From Rhodospirillales bacterium URHD0017 (GTDB taxonomy: Bacteria > Pseudomonadota > Alphaproteobacteria > Reyranellales > Reyranellaceae), in NCBI GenBank assembly GCA_900110395.1, contig FODP01000006.1, forward strand, positions 354,821-418,820: 64,000 nt of DNA, written 5' to 3'. The notes below the pieces were generated by a model, which saw only the letters and a program-made list of their open reading frames with translations, made no database searches and had not been told where the DNA came from. The translations under genes and the position numbers were made by a program. Position 1 is the stretch's first letter, and each line of letters starts with the position of its first letter. Positions 1 to 7,818 of the stretch are shown one piece after another.

Positions 1-32
1 CCATTGGAGTGGCGCGCCCCCAGCGAAGACGC
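1..32. repeat. Right half of a twin-palindrome (REP-like) repeat, cut by the window edge
   Basis: The segment ends in CCCAGCGAAGACG, which recurs exactly at the right end of the full element at 48452-48532. It also keeps part of the palindrome arm (GGAGTGGCGCGCC). In both places the element stops directly at the stop codon of a minus-strand gene. The left half lies outside the window. Confidence 0.6.
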
Positions 33-1598
33 TTAGTAAACATCGCGCTGATACCGGCCGGCCTTGGCAAGGCCGTCTAGCCAGGCTTTCGCCTGCTCGG
101 GACTCCTGCCGCCCTGCTCGACGGCGATCCTGAGCAGCGTGTCCTCGACATCCTTGGCCATGCGCTGGGCGTCGCCGCAGACATAGAAGTGGGCGCCCTC
201 CTCCAGCCATTGCCAGAGCTCGGCGGCTGCCTCCTGCATGCGGTTCTGGACGTAGATCTTCTCGACCTGGTCGCGCGAGAAGGCGAGGTCGAGGCGGTGC
301 AGCACGCCGCGGCGCTGCCAGTCCATGATCTGGTCCTCGTAGAGGAAATCGGCCGAACGCTTCTGGTCGCCGAAGAACAGCCAGTTCTTGCCCTTCGCTC
401 CCCGCGCCTCGCGCTCCTCGAGGAATGCGCGGAACGGCGCAATGCCGGTGCCCGGGCCCACCATGATCGCGGCCGCACCGTCGTCGGCCGGCGGGCCAAA
501 GCCGTGGCTCTTCTGGACAAAGATCGGGATGACGTCGCCCGGCTTGGCGAAGTCCGCGAGGTAGCACGAGCCAATGCCGGTGCGGGTGCGCTCGTTGCTG
601 TCCCAGCGTACGGCCGACACCGTGAGATGCACCTCACGCGGATGCGCCTTCGACGACGAGGCGATCGAGTAAAGGCGCGGCTGCAGGCGGTCGAGTGCCT
701 TCAGCAGGCCGGGCAGCGAGGGCATCACCGAGGGGAACGCCATCAGGAGGTCGAGCAGGTCAGCGTCGACCAGTTCGGCCGGTCCCTCGCCGCGGGCCAG
801 CGCCTGCAGCTTCAGTGCTTCCTCGCCATCGAAGGCACGGGTGGCCAGGAACTCCATGCATTCGTCGCTGGGTCGGGCAATGTCGACCTTGCTCAAAAGG
901 ACCTGGCGCAGCGGCAGGGCCTCGCCGTCGAACGCCACCATCTCCTCGCCTGTGGCGCCGACGCGATCGAGCACGGCCTGCACGAGCTGCGGGTTCTTGC
1001 GGGCGAACACACCCACGCTGTCACCCGCCTCGTAGGTGAGATCGGTGGTCGACAGGTCGAGCACGACATGGCGGACGTCCTTGCCCGAACCCGGACGGTT
1101 GAGCGGGTAGGCATCGACCAGGGTGGCAAGCGCAGGCCGATCGCGCGAACCGACGGGCGCCGACGCCTTGGGCACGGGAGCCGCCGGCGCGCCGACGCGC
1201 TGCGGTTCCAGCGCGGCCAACAGCTCCTTCAGCTTGCGCTGGGTTTCCTTGCCGCCCGGAACGCAGCGGCCCATGTCGGCCTCGGCGCCCGACCACACGG
1301 CCTCGGCGTAGGTCTGGCAGAGGTAGCCGCACTGGCCGCAATCGAGCTGAGCCATGGCGGCCATGAGCTGGCGCTCGGGTTTGCGATCCTTGGCGAGCTC
1401 CAGCCGCTCGGGCATCGCCAGCGACGCGTCGTGCCAAGGGAGGTCCTCGTCAGGCTCGGCAGCGGCGTCGGTGTGGCCAACCACCTCGCCGCTGACGCCA
1501 AGGTAGGCGGCGAAGAAGCCGTTCAGCCAGGCACGCTGCTCGGTTGAGAACGGCGCGGTCTCGGGAATGATCGAGGGGACGGGTGTAATGGCGTTCAT
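33..1598 (-). CDS. NADPH flavoprotein reductase with N-terminal RnfB-like 4Fe-4S domain, partner of nitrite reductase
   Basis: This 521-residue protein probably passes electrons from NADPH through FAD and an iron-sulfur cluster to the nitrite reductase encoded immediately upstream. Residues about 85-115 hold a four-cysteine motif (C87, C90, C94, C112; CGQCGYLC and later GRCVPGG) resembling the Fe-S domain of RnfB. The rest is a CysJ-type FAD/NADP module with an FAD-binding segment (RLYSIASS), an NADP-binding loop (GPGTGIAPFRAF) and the family C-terminus ending in RDVY. The FMN flavodoxin domain of classical CysJ is absent. The ATG overlaps the nirA stop codon by four bases (ATGA), so translation is probably coupled. 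It may be annotated elsewhere as sulfite reductase alpha subunit; the nitrate operon argues for a role with nitrite. Confidence 0.85.
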   Translation of the reverse strand: MNAITPVPSIIPETAPFSTEQRAWLNGFFAAYLGVSGEVVGHTDAAAEPDEDLPWHDASLAMPERLELAKDRKPERQLMAAMAQLDCGQCGYLCQTYAEAVWSGAEADMGRCVPGGKETQRKLKELLAALEPQRVGAPAAPVPKASAPVGSRDRPALATLVDAYPLNRPGSGKDVRHVVLDLSTTDLTYEAGDSVGVFARKNPQLVQAVLDRVGATGEEMVAFDGEALPLRQVLLSKVDIARPSDECMEFLATRAFDGEEALKLQALARGEGPAELVDADLLDLLMAFPSVMPSLPGLLKALDRLQPRLYSIASSSKAHPREVHLTVSAVRWDSNERTRTGIGSCYLADFAKPGDVIPIFVQKSHGFGPPADDGAAAIMVGPGTGIAPFRAFLEEREARGAKGKNWLFFGDQKRSADFLYEDQIMDWQRRGVLHRLDLAFSRDQVEKIYVQNRMQEAAAELWQWLEEGAHFYVCGDAQRMAKDVEDTLLRIAVEQGGRSPEQAKAWLDGLAKAGRYQRDVY

Positions 1599-3361
1599 GC
1601 CACGAGCTCCGCCGGCGCACGGTCGGCCAGATCGCGCAGGGCGGCGACCGCGTGGCGGCGCGTGAACTCGAAGAAGGACTCGGTCGGCGCCGCGCGATGG
1701 GCGAGCCAGGCGGCCAGCAGGCGCTCGAGCAGCGGCGGCAGGTCGTCGAACGCGACCGACCTGGCATACTCGCGCGCCATCGCCTGCTCGGCGGTCGAGG
1801 CGGCGCCACCGCCGATATAGACGTGATAGCCCTCGACGCTGTCTTCGCCGCGATCGACCTTGGCGGCTAAAAGGCCGATGTCGCCGACATAGTGCTGGGC
1901 GCAGGAATGGTGGCAGCCGGTGAGATGGATGTTGATCGGCAGGTCGACCGCCACACGCGCCTCGAGCCAGTCGGCGAGTCTCAGCGCATGGCCCTTGGTG
2001 TTGGAAGCGGCGAACTTGCAGCCGGCATTGCCGGTGCAGGCGACCAGGCCGCGGCGGATGGCGCTCGCCTCGATGCCGAGGCCAAGCGCATTGATGGCGG
2101 CAATGCAGATGCCGACGTCGCGGTCGGCGACATCGGAGATCAGGAGGTTCTGCCACACGGTCAGTCGGATCGTGCCACTGCCGAAGCGCTCGGAGATCTC
2201 GGCGAGGCCGCGCATCTGCTCGGAGGTCAGGCGGCCGACCGGCAGGACCAGGCCGAGGTAGTTGCGGCCGGGCTGCTTCTGGCGATGCACGCCGATATGG
2301 CCGTGCTTGTCGGCCATCGGCCGCGGCGCGATCACCGGGCCGGCGGCGCGGCGCAGCGGCTTGCCGTATTCCTTCTCGACCTCGGCCACGAAGGCGTCGC
2401 GGCCCATGCGGTCGAGCACGTATTTCAGGCGCGCCTTCTGGCGATTCGTGCGATCGCCGTGAGCCACGAAGGCGCGCACGACGGCAGCGGCGACGACCAC
2501 GCACTCGTCGGGCTTCAGCAGGATGCCAGTCGCGAAGGCGAAATCGAGATGGCCGGTGATGCCGCCGAGCTGCAGATGGAAGTAGACGCCGGGCTCGATG
2601 CCGGCGGTGACCTGGCAGGCGACGAAGCCGATGTCGTTGGTGTCTTCCAGCGTGGGGATGCGCCCGCCGCCGTCGAAGGCGATGTTGAACTTGCGCGGCA
2701 GGCCATACATCTCGCGATGGGCGAGTATGTAGTGGTGCATGGCGCTGCACAGCGGTCGCGTGTCCAGAAGTTCTTGCGGGTCGATGCCGGCGGTCGAGCC
2801 CCCGGTGATGTTGCGGATGTTGTCGGCGCCGGAGCCACGTGCGGTGAGGCCGAGCGCCTGCACCGCGGTCAGCAGGTCAACCGCATGCGCCGCGCCGATC
2901 TCGCGGATCTGCAGGTTGGCGCGCGTGGTGATGTCGGCATAGCCGCCGCCGTAGGCATCGGCCGCTTCCGCGAGGCCGCGGAACTGCCAGGCGCTCAAGA
3001 TGCCGTTGGGGATGCGCAGGCGGCACATGAAGGAGTCCTGCGCCGGCGCGACATAGAACAGGCCCTGGTACTTGGTCAGGAAGACGTCCATGCCCTTGGG
3101 GAACTGACCTACCTTGGCGCGGCCTGAAACCTCGTCCATGCGATCGAGGGGATGACGCTGGCGCTTGGCGGTCTCCTCGGCGACCAGCTTGCCGCCCGCC
3201 GCGAGGGCGCGGTCCTGCGCGGCGGTCTGCAGGGCATCGAGGTTCGACGGCGCAGCCGCGGCAGCGCTGCGGTTGGTCAGCTTGTCGGCGGCCTTGCGGG
3301 CCTCCAGGCCGCTGACGAACCCTTGCAGCCACTGCTTCTGCTGGTCGTCGAACTCGGTCAT
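1595..3361 (-). CDS. nirA: Assimilatory nitrite reductase (siroheme, 4Fe-4S)
   Basis: Reduces nitrite to ammonium in the cytoplasm with six electrons. The 588-residue protein has the two half-repeats of the nitrite/sulfite reductase family and the full set of cluster/siroheme cysteines, C442, C448, C483 and C487 (C-x5-C-x34-C-x3-C; motifs CTGNAGC and TGCHHSC). The start chosen is the ATG at 3361, seven bases after nrtD, because the reading frame further upstream runs through nrtD. The N-terminus (QQKQWLQGF) resembles that of the downstream flavoprotein (EQRAWLNGF), which may be a shared docking helix. A sulfite reductase activity cannot be excluded from sequence alone, but the nitrate transport and NasS/NasT context makes nitrite the likely substrate. 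Confidence 0.9.
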   Translation of the reverse strand: MTEFDDQQKQWLQGFVSGLEARKAADKLTNRSAAAAAPSNLDALQTAAQDRALAAGGKLVAEETAKRQRHPLDRMDEVSGRAKVGQFPKGMDVFLTKYQGLFYVAPAQDSFMCRLRIPNGILSAWQFRGLAEAADAYGGGYADITTRANLQIREIGAAHAVDLLTAVQALGLTARGSGADNIRNITGGSTAGIDPQELLDTRPLCSAMHHYILAHREMYGLPRKFNIAFDGGGRIPTLEDTNDIGFVACQVTAGIEPGVYFHLQLGGITGHLDFAFATGILLKPDECVVVAAAVVRAFVAHGDRTNRQKARLKYVLDRMGRDAFVAEVEKEYGKPLRRAAGPVIAPRPMADKHGHIGVHRQKQPGRNYLGLVLPVGRLTSEQMRGLAEISERFGSGTIRLTVWQNLLISDVADRDVGICIAAINALGLGIEASAIRRGLVACTGNAGCKFAASNTKGHALRLADWLEARVAVDLPINIHLTGCHHSCAQHYVGDIGLLAAKVDRGEDSVEGYHVYIGGGAASTAEQAMAREYARSVAFDDLPPLLERLLAAWLAHRAAPTESFFEFTRRHAVAALRDLADRAPAELVA

Positions 3362-3368
3362 GCCTTCC

Positions 3369-4169
3369 TCAGGCAGCGCGCGCCGGCACGCGATGCCGGG
3401 CGTAAAGGAATTCCAGCACGGCGGCGCGGCAGCGGGCGTACTCGGCATCGGTCGCGAGCTCCAGGCGGCGGCGCGGCCGCGCCAAAGGGACCTTCAGGAT
3501 CTCGCCGATGGTTGCCGACGGGCCGTTGGTCATCATCACCACACGGTCCGACAGCAGCACGGCCTCGTCGACATCGTGGGTGATCATCATCACCGTGTTG
3601 CCGAGCCGGGCATGGATCTCCATGACGCTGTCCTGCAGGTGGGCGCGGGTCAGCGCGTCGAGGGCGCCGAACGGCTCGTCCATCAAGAGCACCTTGGGCT
3701 GCATGGCGAGCGCGCGGGCGATGCCGACGCGCTGCTTCATGCCGCCGGAGACCTCGTGCGGGCGCTTGTCCTTGGCCTGCGCCATCTGCACCAGCTCGAG
3801 ATTGTGCATCACCCAGTCGTGGCGCTCGGACCTGGTCTTGGAACTGCCGAACACCTTGTCGACGGCGATCGCGACATTGCCGTAGACGGTGAGCCAGGGC
3901 AGCAGCGAGTGGTTCTGGAAGACGATGGCGCGGTCGGGACCGGGCTCGTCGACCACCTTGCCTTCGAGGAAGACCTCGCCGGTGGTCGAGGTGAGCAGTC
4001 CGCCCAGGATGTTGAGCAAGGTCGACTTGCCGCAGCCCGAGTGGCCGATCAGGGAGACGAACTCGCCCTTGTCGATGGTGAGGTTGATGTCGCGCAGCAC
4101 TTCCGTCGCCATCTGGCCACGGCGGAAGCTCATGCCGATCTGCTCGAACTTGAGGTAGCTGTGGTCCAT
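3369..4169 (-). CDS. nrtD: Nitrate/nitrite ABC transporter ATP-binding protein
   Basis: This 266-residue ATPase drives import of nitrate or nitrite. It has Walker A (GHSGCGKST), a Q-loop (VFQNHSLLPWL), the signature (VSGGMKQRVGIARAL), Walker B (VLLMDEPFGALD) and the switch histidine (MITHDVDEA), all typical of the NrtC/NrtD, SsuB and TauB group. It lacks the extra C-terminal NrtA-like regulatory domain of cyanobacterial NrtC. A GGAGG ribosome binding site lies just before the ATG, within the nine-base gap after nrtB. Substrate specificity is inferred from the binding-protein and nirA neighbours. Confidence 0.9.
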   Translation of the reverse strand: MDHSYLKFEQIGMSFRRGQMATEVLRDINLTIDKGEFVSLIGHSGCGKSTLLNILGGLLTSTTGEVFLEGKVVDEPGPDRAIVFQNHSLLPWLTVYGNVAIAVDKVFGSSKTRSERHDWVMHNLELVQMAQAKDKRPHEVSGGMKQRVGIARALAMQPKVLLMDEPFGALDALTRAHLQDSVMEIHARLGNTVMMITHDVDEAVLLSDRVVMMTNGPSATIGEILKVPLARPRRRLELATDAEYARCRAAVLEFLYARHRVPARAA

Positions 4170-4178
4170 GTGCGCCTC

Positions 4179-5093
4179 CTACTGGGCCGCGACGCCGTGG
4201 GAGACGAAATGGCCAACCGTGGCGATCAGCTTGTCGAGCAGGAAGCCGACGATGCCGATGTAGGCCAGGGCGACGATGATGTCGCTGATGCGCGAGCTGT
4301 TCCAGGCGTCCCAGATGAAGAAGCCGATGCCGACGCCGCCGATCAGCATCTCGGCCGCGACGATGGCGAGCCACGAGAGCCCCACGCCGATGCGCAAGCC
4401 GGTGAAGATATAGGGCACGGTCGCCGGCAGCGTGATCTTGTAGAACACCTCCCACCACGACAGCCGGATCACCGCGGCGACGTTACGATAATCCTGCGGG
4501 ATGTTCCTGACGCCCACGGAGGTGTTGATGATGATCGGCCAGATCGAGGTGATGAAGATCACGAACAGGGCCGAGGGATGCGAATCGCGGAAGCCCGCCA
4601 GCGACAGCGGCAACCAGGCAAGCGGCGGCACGGTGCGCAGCACCTGGAAGATGGGATCGAGGCCGCGCATCGCCCAGGTACTCTGGCCGACCAGCACGCC
4701 CAACGCGATGCCGACCACGGCGGCAAAGCTGAAGCCGATGGCGACGCGCCCCAGGCTCTTGGAGATCTGCCAGAACGCGCCCTTGTCGACGCCGCCATTG
4801 TCGTAGAACGGGTCGACGATGAAATCCCAGGCGTCGGCCACCACCTTGGTTGGCGGCGGCAGGCGCGCGCCGGGCTCGGAGCACAGGAGCTGCCAGACGA
4901 ACAGGGTGATCGCGAGCACGATCAGCGGTGGCAACACCACGTTCGCGGTGTGCCGCGCGATCTCGCCGACGCGCTCCAACACCGGCCGCAGCGGCGGCTG
5001 GAAGGCCACGATCTCGGCCGAGCGCACCGGCACATCCGGCACCGGCATATCGGCCGTGTCGGCGAGCGCCGTTGCCTTGCTTGCAGCCGCCAT
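4179..5093 (-). CDS. nrtB: Nitrate/nitrite ABC transporter permease
   Basis: This 304-residue inner-membrane protein forms the channel of the nitrate importer. After a polar N-terminus of about 50 residues it has a series of hydrophobic segments and the binding-protein-dependent permease loop (about residues 208-240) that contacts the ATPase. The start is the ATG at 5093, which shares one base with the nrtA stop (TGATG) and so is translationally coupled. Family assignment to the NrtB/SsuC/TauC permeases is secure; the nitrate substrate follows from the operon. Confidence 0.88.
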   Translation of the reverse strand: MAAASKATALADTADMPVPDVPVRSAEIVAFQPPLRPVLERVGEIARHTANVVLPPLIVLAITLFVWQLLCSEPGARLPPPTKVVADAWDFIVDPFYDNGGVDKGAFWQISKSLGRVAIGFSFAAVVGIALGVLVGQSTWAMRGLDPIFQVLRTVPPLAWLPLSLAGFRDSHPSALFVIFITSIWPIIINTSVGVRNIPQDYRNVAAVIRLSWWEVFYKITLPATVPYIFTGLRIGVGLSWLAIVAAEMLIGGVGIGFFIWDAWNSSRISDIIVALAYIGIVGFLLDKLIATVGHFVSHGVAAQ

Positions 5094-6391
5094 CACGCCA
5101 CCTTCTTGATCTGGAGGGAGGCGAGGTAGGCCTTGGGATCCTCGGGGTCGAAGACCTTGCCGTCGAAAAAGGTCTCCTTGCCGCGCGAGGCGGTCTTGGG
5201 AACGTCGGCGGCATCGGCGCTGATGTTCTTGGCCGCCGCGCGCCACATGTCCTCTCGATTGACCTTGGCGATAATGGCCTTGGTGTCGAGGTCCATGGGC
5301 AGCTTGCCCCAACGCTGGTTCTCGGTGAGGAACCACAGCTCGTGGCTCTGGTAAGGATAAGAGACGCCGCCCTTCCAGAACTTCATGAGCTGGTCGGAGC
5401 CCTCGACGACCTTGCGGCCGTCGCCGTAGTTGAATTTGCCCTTGATGCGATTGACGATGTCGGCCGGCGGCACGTTGAACCACTGGCGCTTGCCGATGAT
5501 CTGGGCGAGCTCGTCCTTGTTCTCCATCTTGTCGCACCATTGCTGGGCTTCCATGACGGCCATCAGCACGGCCATCGCTGCCTTGGGGTTCTTGTCGACC
5601 CAGTCGGCGCGCATGCCGAGTGACTTCTCGGGATGGTCCTTCCAGAGCTCGCCGGTCATGGCGGCGGTGAAGCCGATGTCCTGGTTGACGAGCTGTTCGT
5701 TCCACGGCTCGCCGACGCAGAAGGCGTCCATGTTGCCGACCTTCATGTTGGCCACCATCTGAGGCGGCGGCACGACGATGGTCGACACGTCCTTGTCGGG
5801 GTCGATGCCGGCGGCGGCAAGCCAGTAGCGGATCCAGACGTCGTGCGTGCCGCCGGGAAAGGTCATGGCGCACTTCACGTCCTTGCCGGCCGCCCTCTTC
5901 TTGGCGAAGGCCTCCTTGAGCGGCTTGGCGTCGACGGTGACACCCAGTCCCTTGAACTCGTTGGAAACCGAGAGGCCCTGGCAGTCGTAGTTGAGGCGGC
6001 AGAGAATATACATCGGCACCGGCTTGTTCTCCGGCGTCGTGGTGCCCATCGAGATCTGGTAGGGCTTGGGCGTCAGGATGTGCGCGCCGTCGATGCCGCC
6101 CGCACCCGAGCCCAGCACGATGTTGTCGCGCGTGGTGCCCCACGAGGCTTGCTTGGCGACGTTGGCGTCGGTGATGCCGTACTTGTCGAACAGCTTCTTT
6201 TCCTTGGCGATGATCAGCGGCGAGGAATCGGTGAGCGCGATGAAGCCCAGCGTCACCTTGTTGGTCTCAGGCCCTGCGGCCTGCGCGAAGGCGCCGGACG
6301 GAAACGATGCCCGCACAGAGGCCATCAATGCCGCAGTGGCAGTGGCGCCCTTGAGGATGCTGCGTCGTCCGAACTTGGTGTTGCTAGCCAT
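5093..6391 (-). CDS. nrtA: Nitrate-binding periplasmic protein, Tat-exported
   Basis: This 432-residue protein captures nitrate or nitrite in the periplasm for NrtB/NrtD. The N-terminus carries a Tat-type signal (GRRSILKG followed by a hydrophobic stretch, likely cleaved near AFAQA at residue 38). The body has the NrtA/CmpA features, including GSGAGGIDGAHILTPKP and the strongly conserved CVGEPWNEQ. The gene overlaps the end of nasS by eight bases. It is clearly paralogous to NasS, but NrtA is exported whereas NasS has no signal peptide. Confidence 0.9.
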   Translation of the reverse strand: MASNTKFGRRSILKGATATAALMASVRASFPSGAFAQAAGPETNKVTLGFIALTDSSPLIIAKEKKLFDKYGITDANVAKQASWGTTRDNIVLGSGAGGIDGAHILTPKPYQISMGTTTPENKPVPMYILCRLNYDCQGLSVSNEFKGLGVTVDAKPLKEAFAKKRAAGKDVKCAMTFPGGTHDVWIRYWLAAAGIDPDKDVSTIVVPPPQMVANMKVGNMDAFCVGEPWNEQLVNQDIGFTAAMTGELWKDHPEKSLGMRADWVDKNPKAAMAVLMAVMEAQQWCDKMENKDELAQIIGKRQWFNVPPADIVNRIKGKFNYGDGRKVVEGSDQLMKFWKGGVSYPYQSHELWFLTENQRWGKLPMDLDTKAIIAKVNREDMWRAAAKNISADAADVPKTASRGKETFFDGKVFDPEDPKAYLASLQIKKVA

Positions 6392-7529
6392 TTGCGATCT
6401 CCTGAACTGAAGGCCCCGAGTTTTTTCTGTCGTTGGTCGTCGAAATCAGCGGCTCGCCGTGGCCGCCCGGCGGCAGGCGGTCGACCGCAGGACACTCGAC
6501 GCCCATCTCGCGCGCGGCGGCGCGGTAGATGTCGGTGCGATAGACGCGGTCGGCGACGGCCTTGATGTCGATGTCGACGGGCGCCTGCTTCCAGCGCACC
6601 ATCTGCGCCAGGAACCAGTCGGCATGGCTGCGCCACGGGAAGTTGGCGGCATCGCGCTGAAAGATGTGGAAGCCCGGCAGCTCGAGCGTGCGCGCCATGA
6701 CCTCGGCCGGCATGTTGAGATAGCGCGGGCTCGACAGGATGCGCGCGGCTTCGGCGCGATTGCCAGGCTCGTCGAGCCAGAGGCAGGCCTCGATCAAAGC
6801 CTTGATCAGTGCCTTAAGCGTGTTGGGGTTGTTGGCCGCCCAGGCTTCGGTGGTGCCCAGCACCTTCTCTGGCATGCCCTTCCAGATGTCGGGACCGGTG
6901 AGCGCGATGCGGCCGATGCCCAGCGCCTCGGATTGCTGGTTCCACGGCTCGCCGACGCAGTAGCCGTCGATCGCGCCGCCGGAGAGATAGGCGACGGTGT
7001 GCGGCGGCGGTACCACGGCGAGACGGACGTCGCGGTCGGGATCGAGTCCGGCCGACGACAGCCACAGCCGCAGCATGTAGGTCTGCACCGAGTAAGGGAA
7101 CACCGACGCCAGCACGACAGGCTTGGCGCCCGCGGCCGCCCGGTTGGCGACGACGGCGGCAAGGGCGCGCGCATCGAGCGGCTTGCGGCCGACCAGCTCG
7201 GGGGCGGCCTCTTCCATCTCCTGCCACAGCCCCTTCGACAAGGTGAGCGCGTTGCCGTTCACGTGCAGGGTCATGGCGTTGATCACCGGCACGCTGACGC
7301 TGTCGATTCCGAGCGTCAGCGCGAGCGGCAGGGGGCTGAGGATGTGCGAGGCGTCGAGCTTGCCCAACGCCAGCTTGTCGCGGACGTTGGCCCACGAGAC
7401 CTCGCGGCGGATCTCGACCTCGAGGCCCTGGCGCTCGTAGGCGCCCAGCTCCTCGGCCAGCACGATCGGTGCACAGTCGATGATCGGGATGAAACCGACT
7501 TTGATCCTCGATTGCTCCAGCTCGGCCAT
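6384..7529 (-). CDS. nasS: Cytoplasmic nitrate sensor NasS
   Basis: This is a 381-residue NrtA-like protein without a signal peptide. In characterised NasS/NasT systems NasS holds the antiterminator NasT until nitrate or nitrite is bound. The sequence has the NrtA-family nitrate-site motifs (LDASHILSPLP, YCVGEPWNQQ). The start is the ATG at 7529 because GGAGG sits nine bases ahead; an in-frame TTG at 7547 lies within the preceding terminator region. It is the first gene of the nas operon behind the ANTAR leader, so the sensor would be produced under the control it exerts. Linkage to nasT, 290 bases upstream, supports the call over a second transporter binding protein. Confidence 0.9.
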   Translation of the reverse strand: MAELEQSRIKVGFIPIIDCAPIVLAEELGAYERQGLEVEIRREVSWANVRDKLALGKLDASHILSPLPLALTLGIDSVSVPVINAMTLHVNGNALTLSKGLWQEMEEAAPELVGRKPLDARALAAVVANRAAAGAKPVVLASVFPYSVQTYMLRLWLSSAGLDPDRDVRLAVVPPPHTVAYLSGGAIDGYCVGEPWNQQSEALGIGRIALTGPDIWKGMPEKVLGTTEAWAANNPNTLKALIKALIEACLWLDEPGNRAEAARILSSPRYLNMPAEVMARTLELPGFHIFQRDAANFPWRSHADWFLAQMVRWKQAPVDIDIKAVADRVYRTDIYRAAAREMGVECPAVDRLPPGGHGEPLISTTNDRKNSGPSVQEIANG

Positions 7530-7550
7530 GCTGTACGCCCTCCACAAACG

Positions 7551-7596
7551 AAAACAGCGTCCCGCCCGGCCGGCAGGTGCCGACCGTTCAGGACGC
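7551..7596 (-). terminator. Intrinsic terminator (attenuator) in the nas operon leader
   Basis: On the minus strand GCGTCC (7596-7591) pairs with GGACGC (7562-7557). Inside is a second GC-rich stem, CGGTCGGC with GCCGGCCG, with an ACCT loop, and the structure is followed by TGTTTT. It lies just before the nasS ribosome binding site and downstream of the two ANTAR hairpins, where an attenuator controlled by NasT is expected. Confidence 0.75.
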
Positions 7597-7610
7597 CGTT
7601 GTCCAGTCGA

Positions 7611-7661
7611 CGGACCGTCCTTGGTCCGCCTTTAACTCATAAGGAGCCCGCCATTGGACTC
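7611..7661 (-). promoter_or_regulatory. ANTAR-type dual-hairpin leader RNA, probable NasT target
   Basis: Two hairpins are visible on the minus strand. P1 (7661-7644) is GAGTCC-AATGGC-GGGCTC, and P2 (7628-7611) is CGGACC-AAGGAC-GGTCCG. Each is a six-pair stem (P1 includes one G-U pair) closed by a six-base loop with A at position 1 and G at position 4. That is the published signature of RNAs bound by ANTAR antiterminators. The linker is 15 bases. A terminator follows and nasT is adjacent. Binding by NasT is inference. Confidence 0.8.
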
Positions 7662-7675
7662 ACCCCAATAGAAGG

Positions 7676-7691
7676 AGCAGCAAGCATGCCA
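7676..7691 (-). promoter_or_regulatory. Sigma-54 type (-24/-12) promoter of the nas operon
   Basis: The minus-strand sequence TGGCATGCTTGCTGCT fits the TGGCACG-N4-TTGCW consensus, with GG and GC spaced by exactly ten bases and two mismatches. The implied transcription start is near 7665, four bases before ANTAR hairpin P1, so promoter and leader predict each other. NtrC control is likely from family knowledge, but no convincing NtrC site was found. Confidence 0.65.
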
Positions 7692-7780
7692 AGCGCGCTG
7701 CGGCGCAGTAAGTGCTTGAAATTAAATGATTTATAGGGTCCATCTGTAAAATAAGCTGCCTGCGGGCGACCAGAATTCTG

Positions 7781-7799
7781 ATGCTCGCACGTGCAGCAT
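7781..7799. promoter_or_regulatory. Near-perfect palindrome between nasT and the nas promoter
   Basis: ATGCTCGCACGTGCAGCAT is a palindrome broken by one extra base, centred about 100 bases upstream of the sigma-54 promoter and 20 bases after the nasT stop. It could be an activator site or an end-of-transcript hairpin; no T-run follows. The role is unknown. Confidence 0.35.
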
Positions 7800-7818
7800 G
7801 ATCGATCGACAGGCACGC

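Noticed and set aside
33..2750. A single open frame of about 905 codons spanning both nirA and the reductase on the minus strand
   Set aside because: Only the part from 1598 downward matches the reductase; the rest is an out-of-frame Arg/Pro-rich read of nirA in high-GC DNA.
3165..5129. Long plus-strand open frame of more than 600 codons across the nitrate transporter genes
   Set aside because: Low-complexity His/Asp/Arg-rich translation with no domain, antisense to three clearly coding genes.
5093..7529. nasS and nrtA as a simple duplication of the transporter binding protein
   Set aside because: Only nrtA has an export signal; the nasT neighbour and ANTAR leader identify the other as the cytoplasmic sensor.
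7527..7547. Upstream TTG start (7547) for nasS
   Set aside because: It overlaps the terminator tail, while ATG at 7529 has an ideal GGAGG nine bases ahead.
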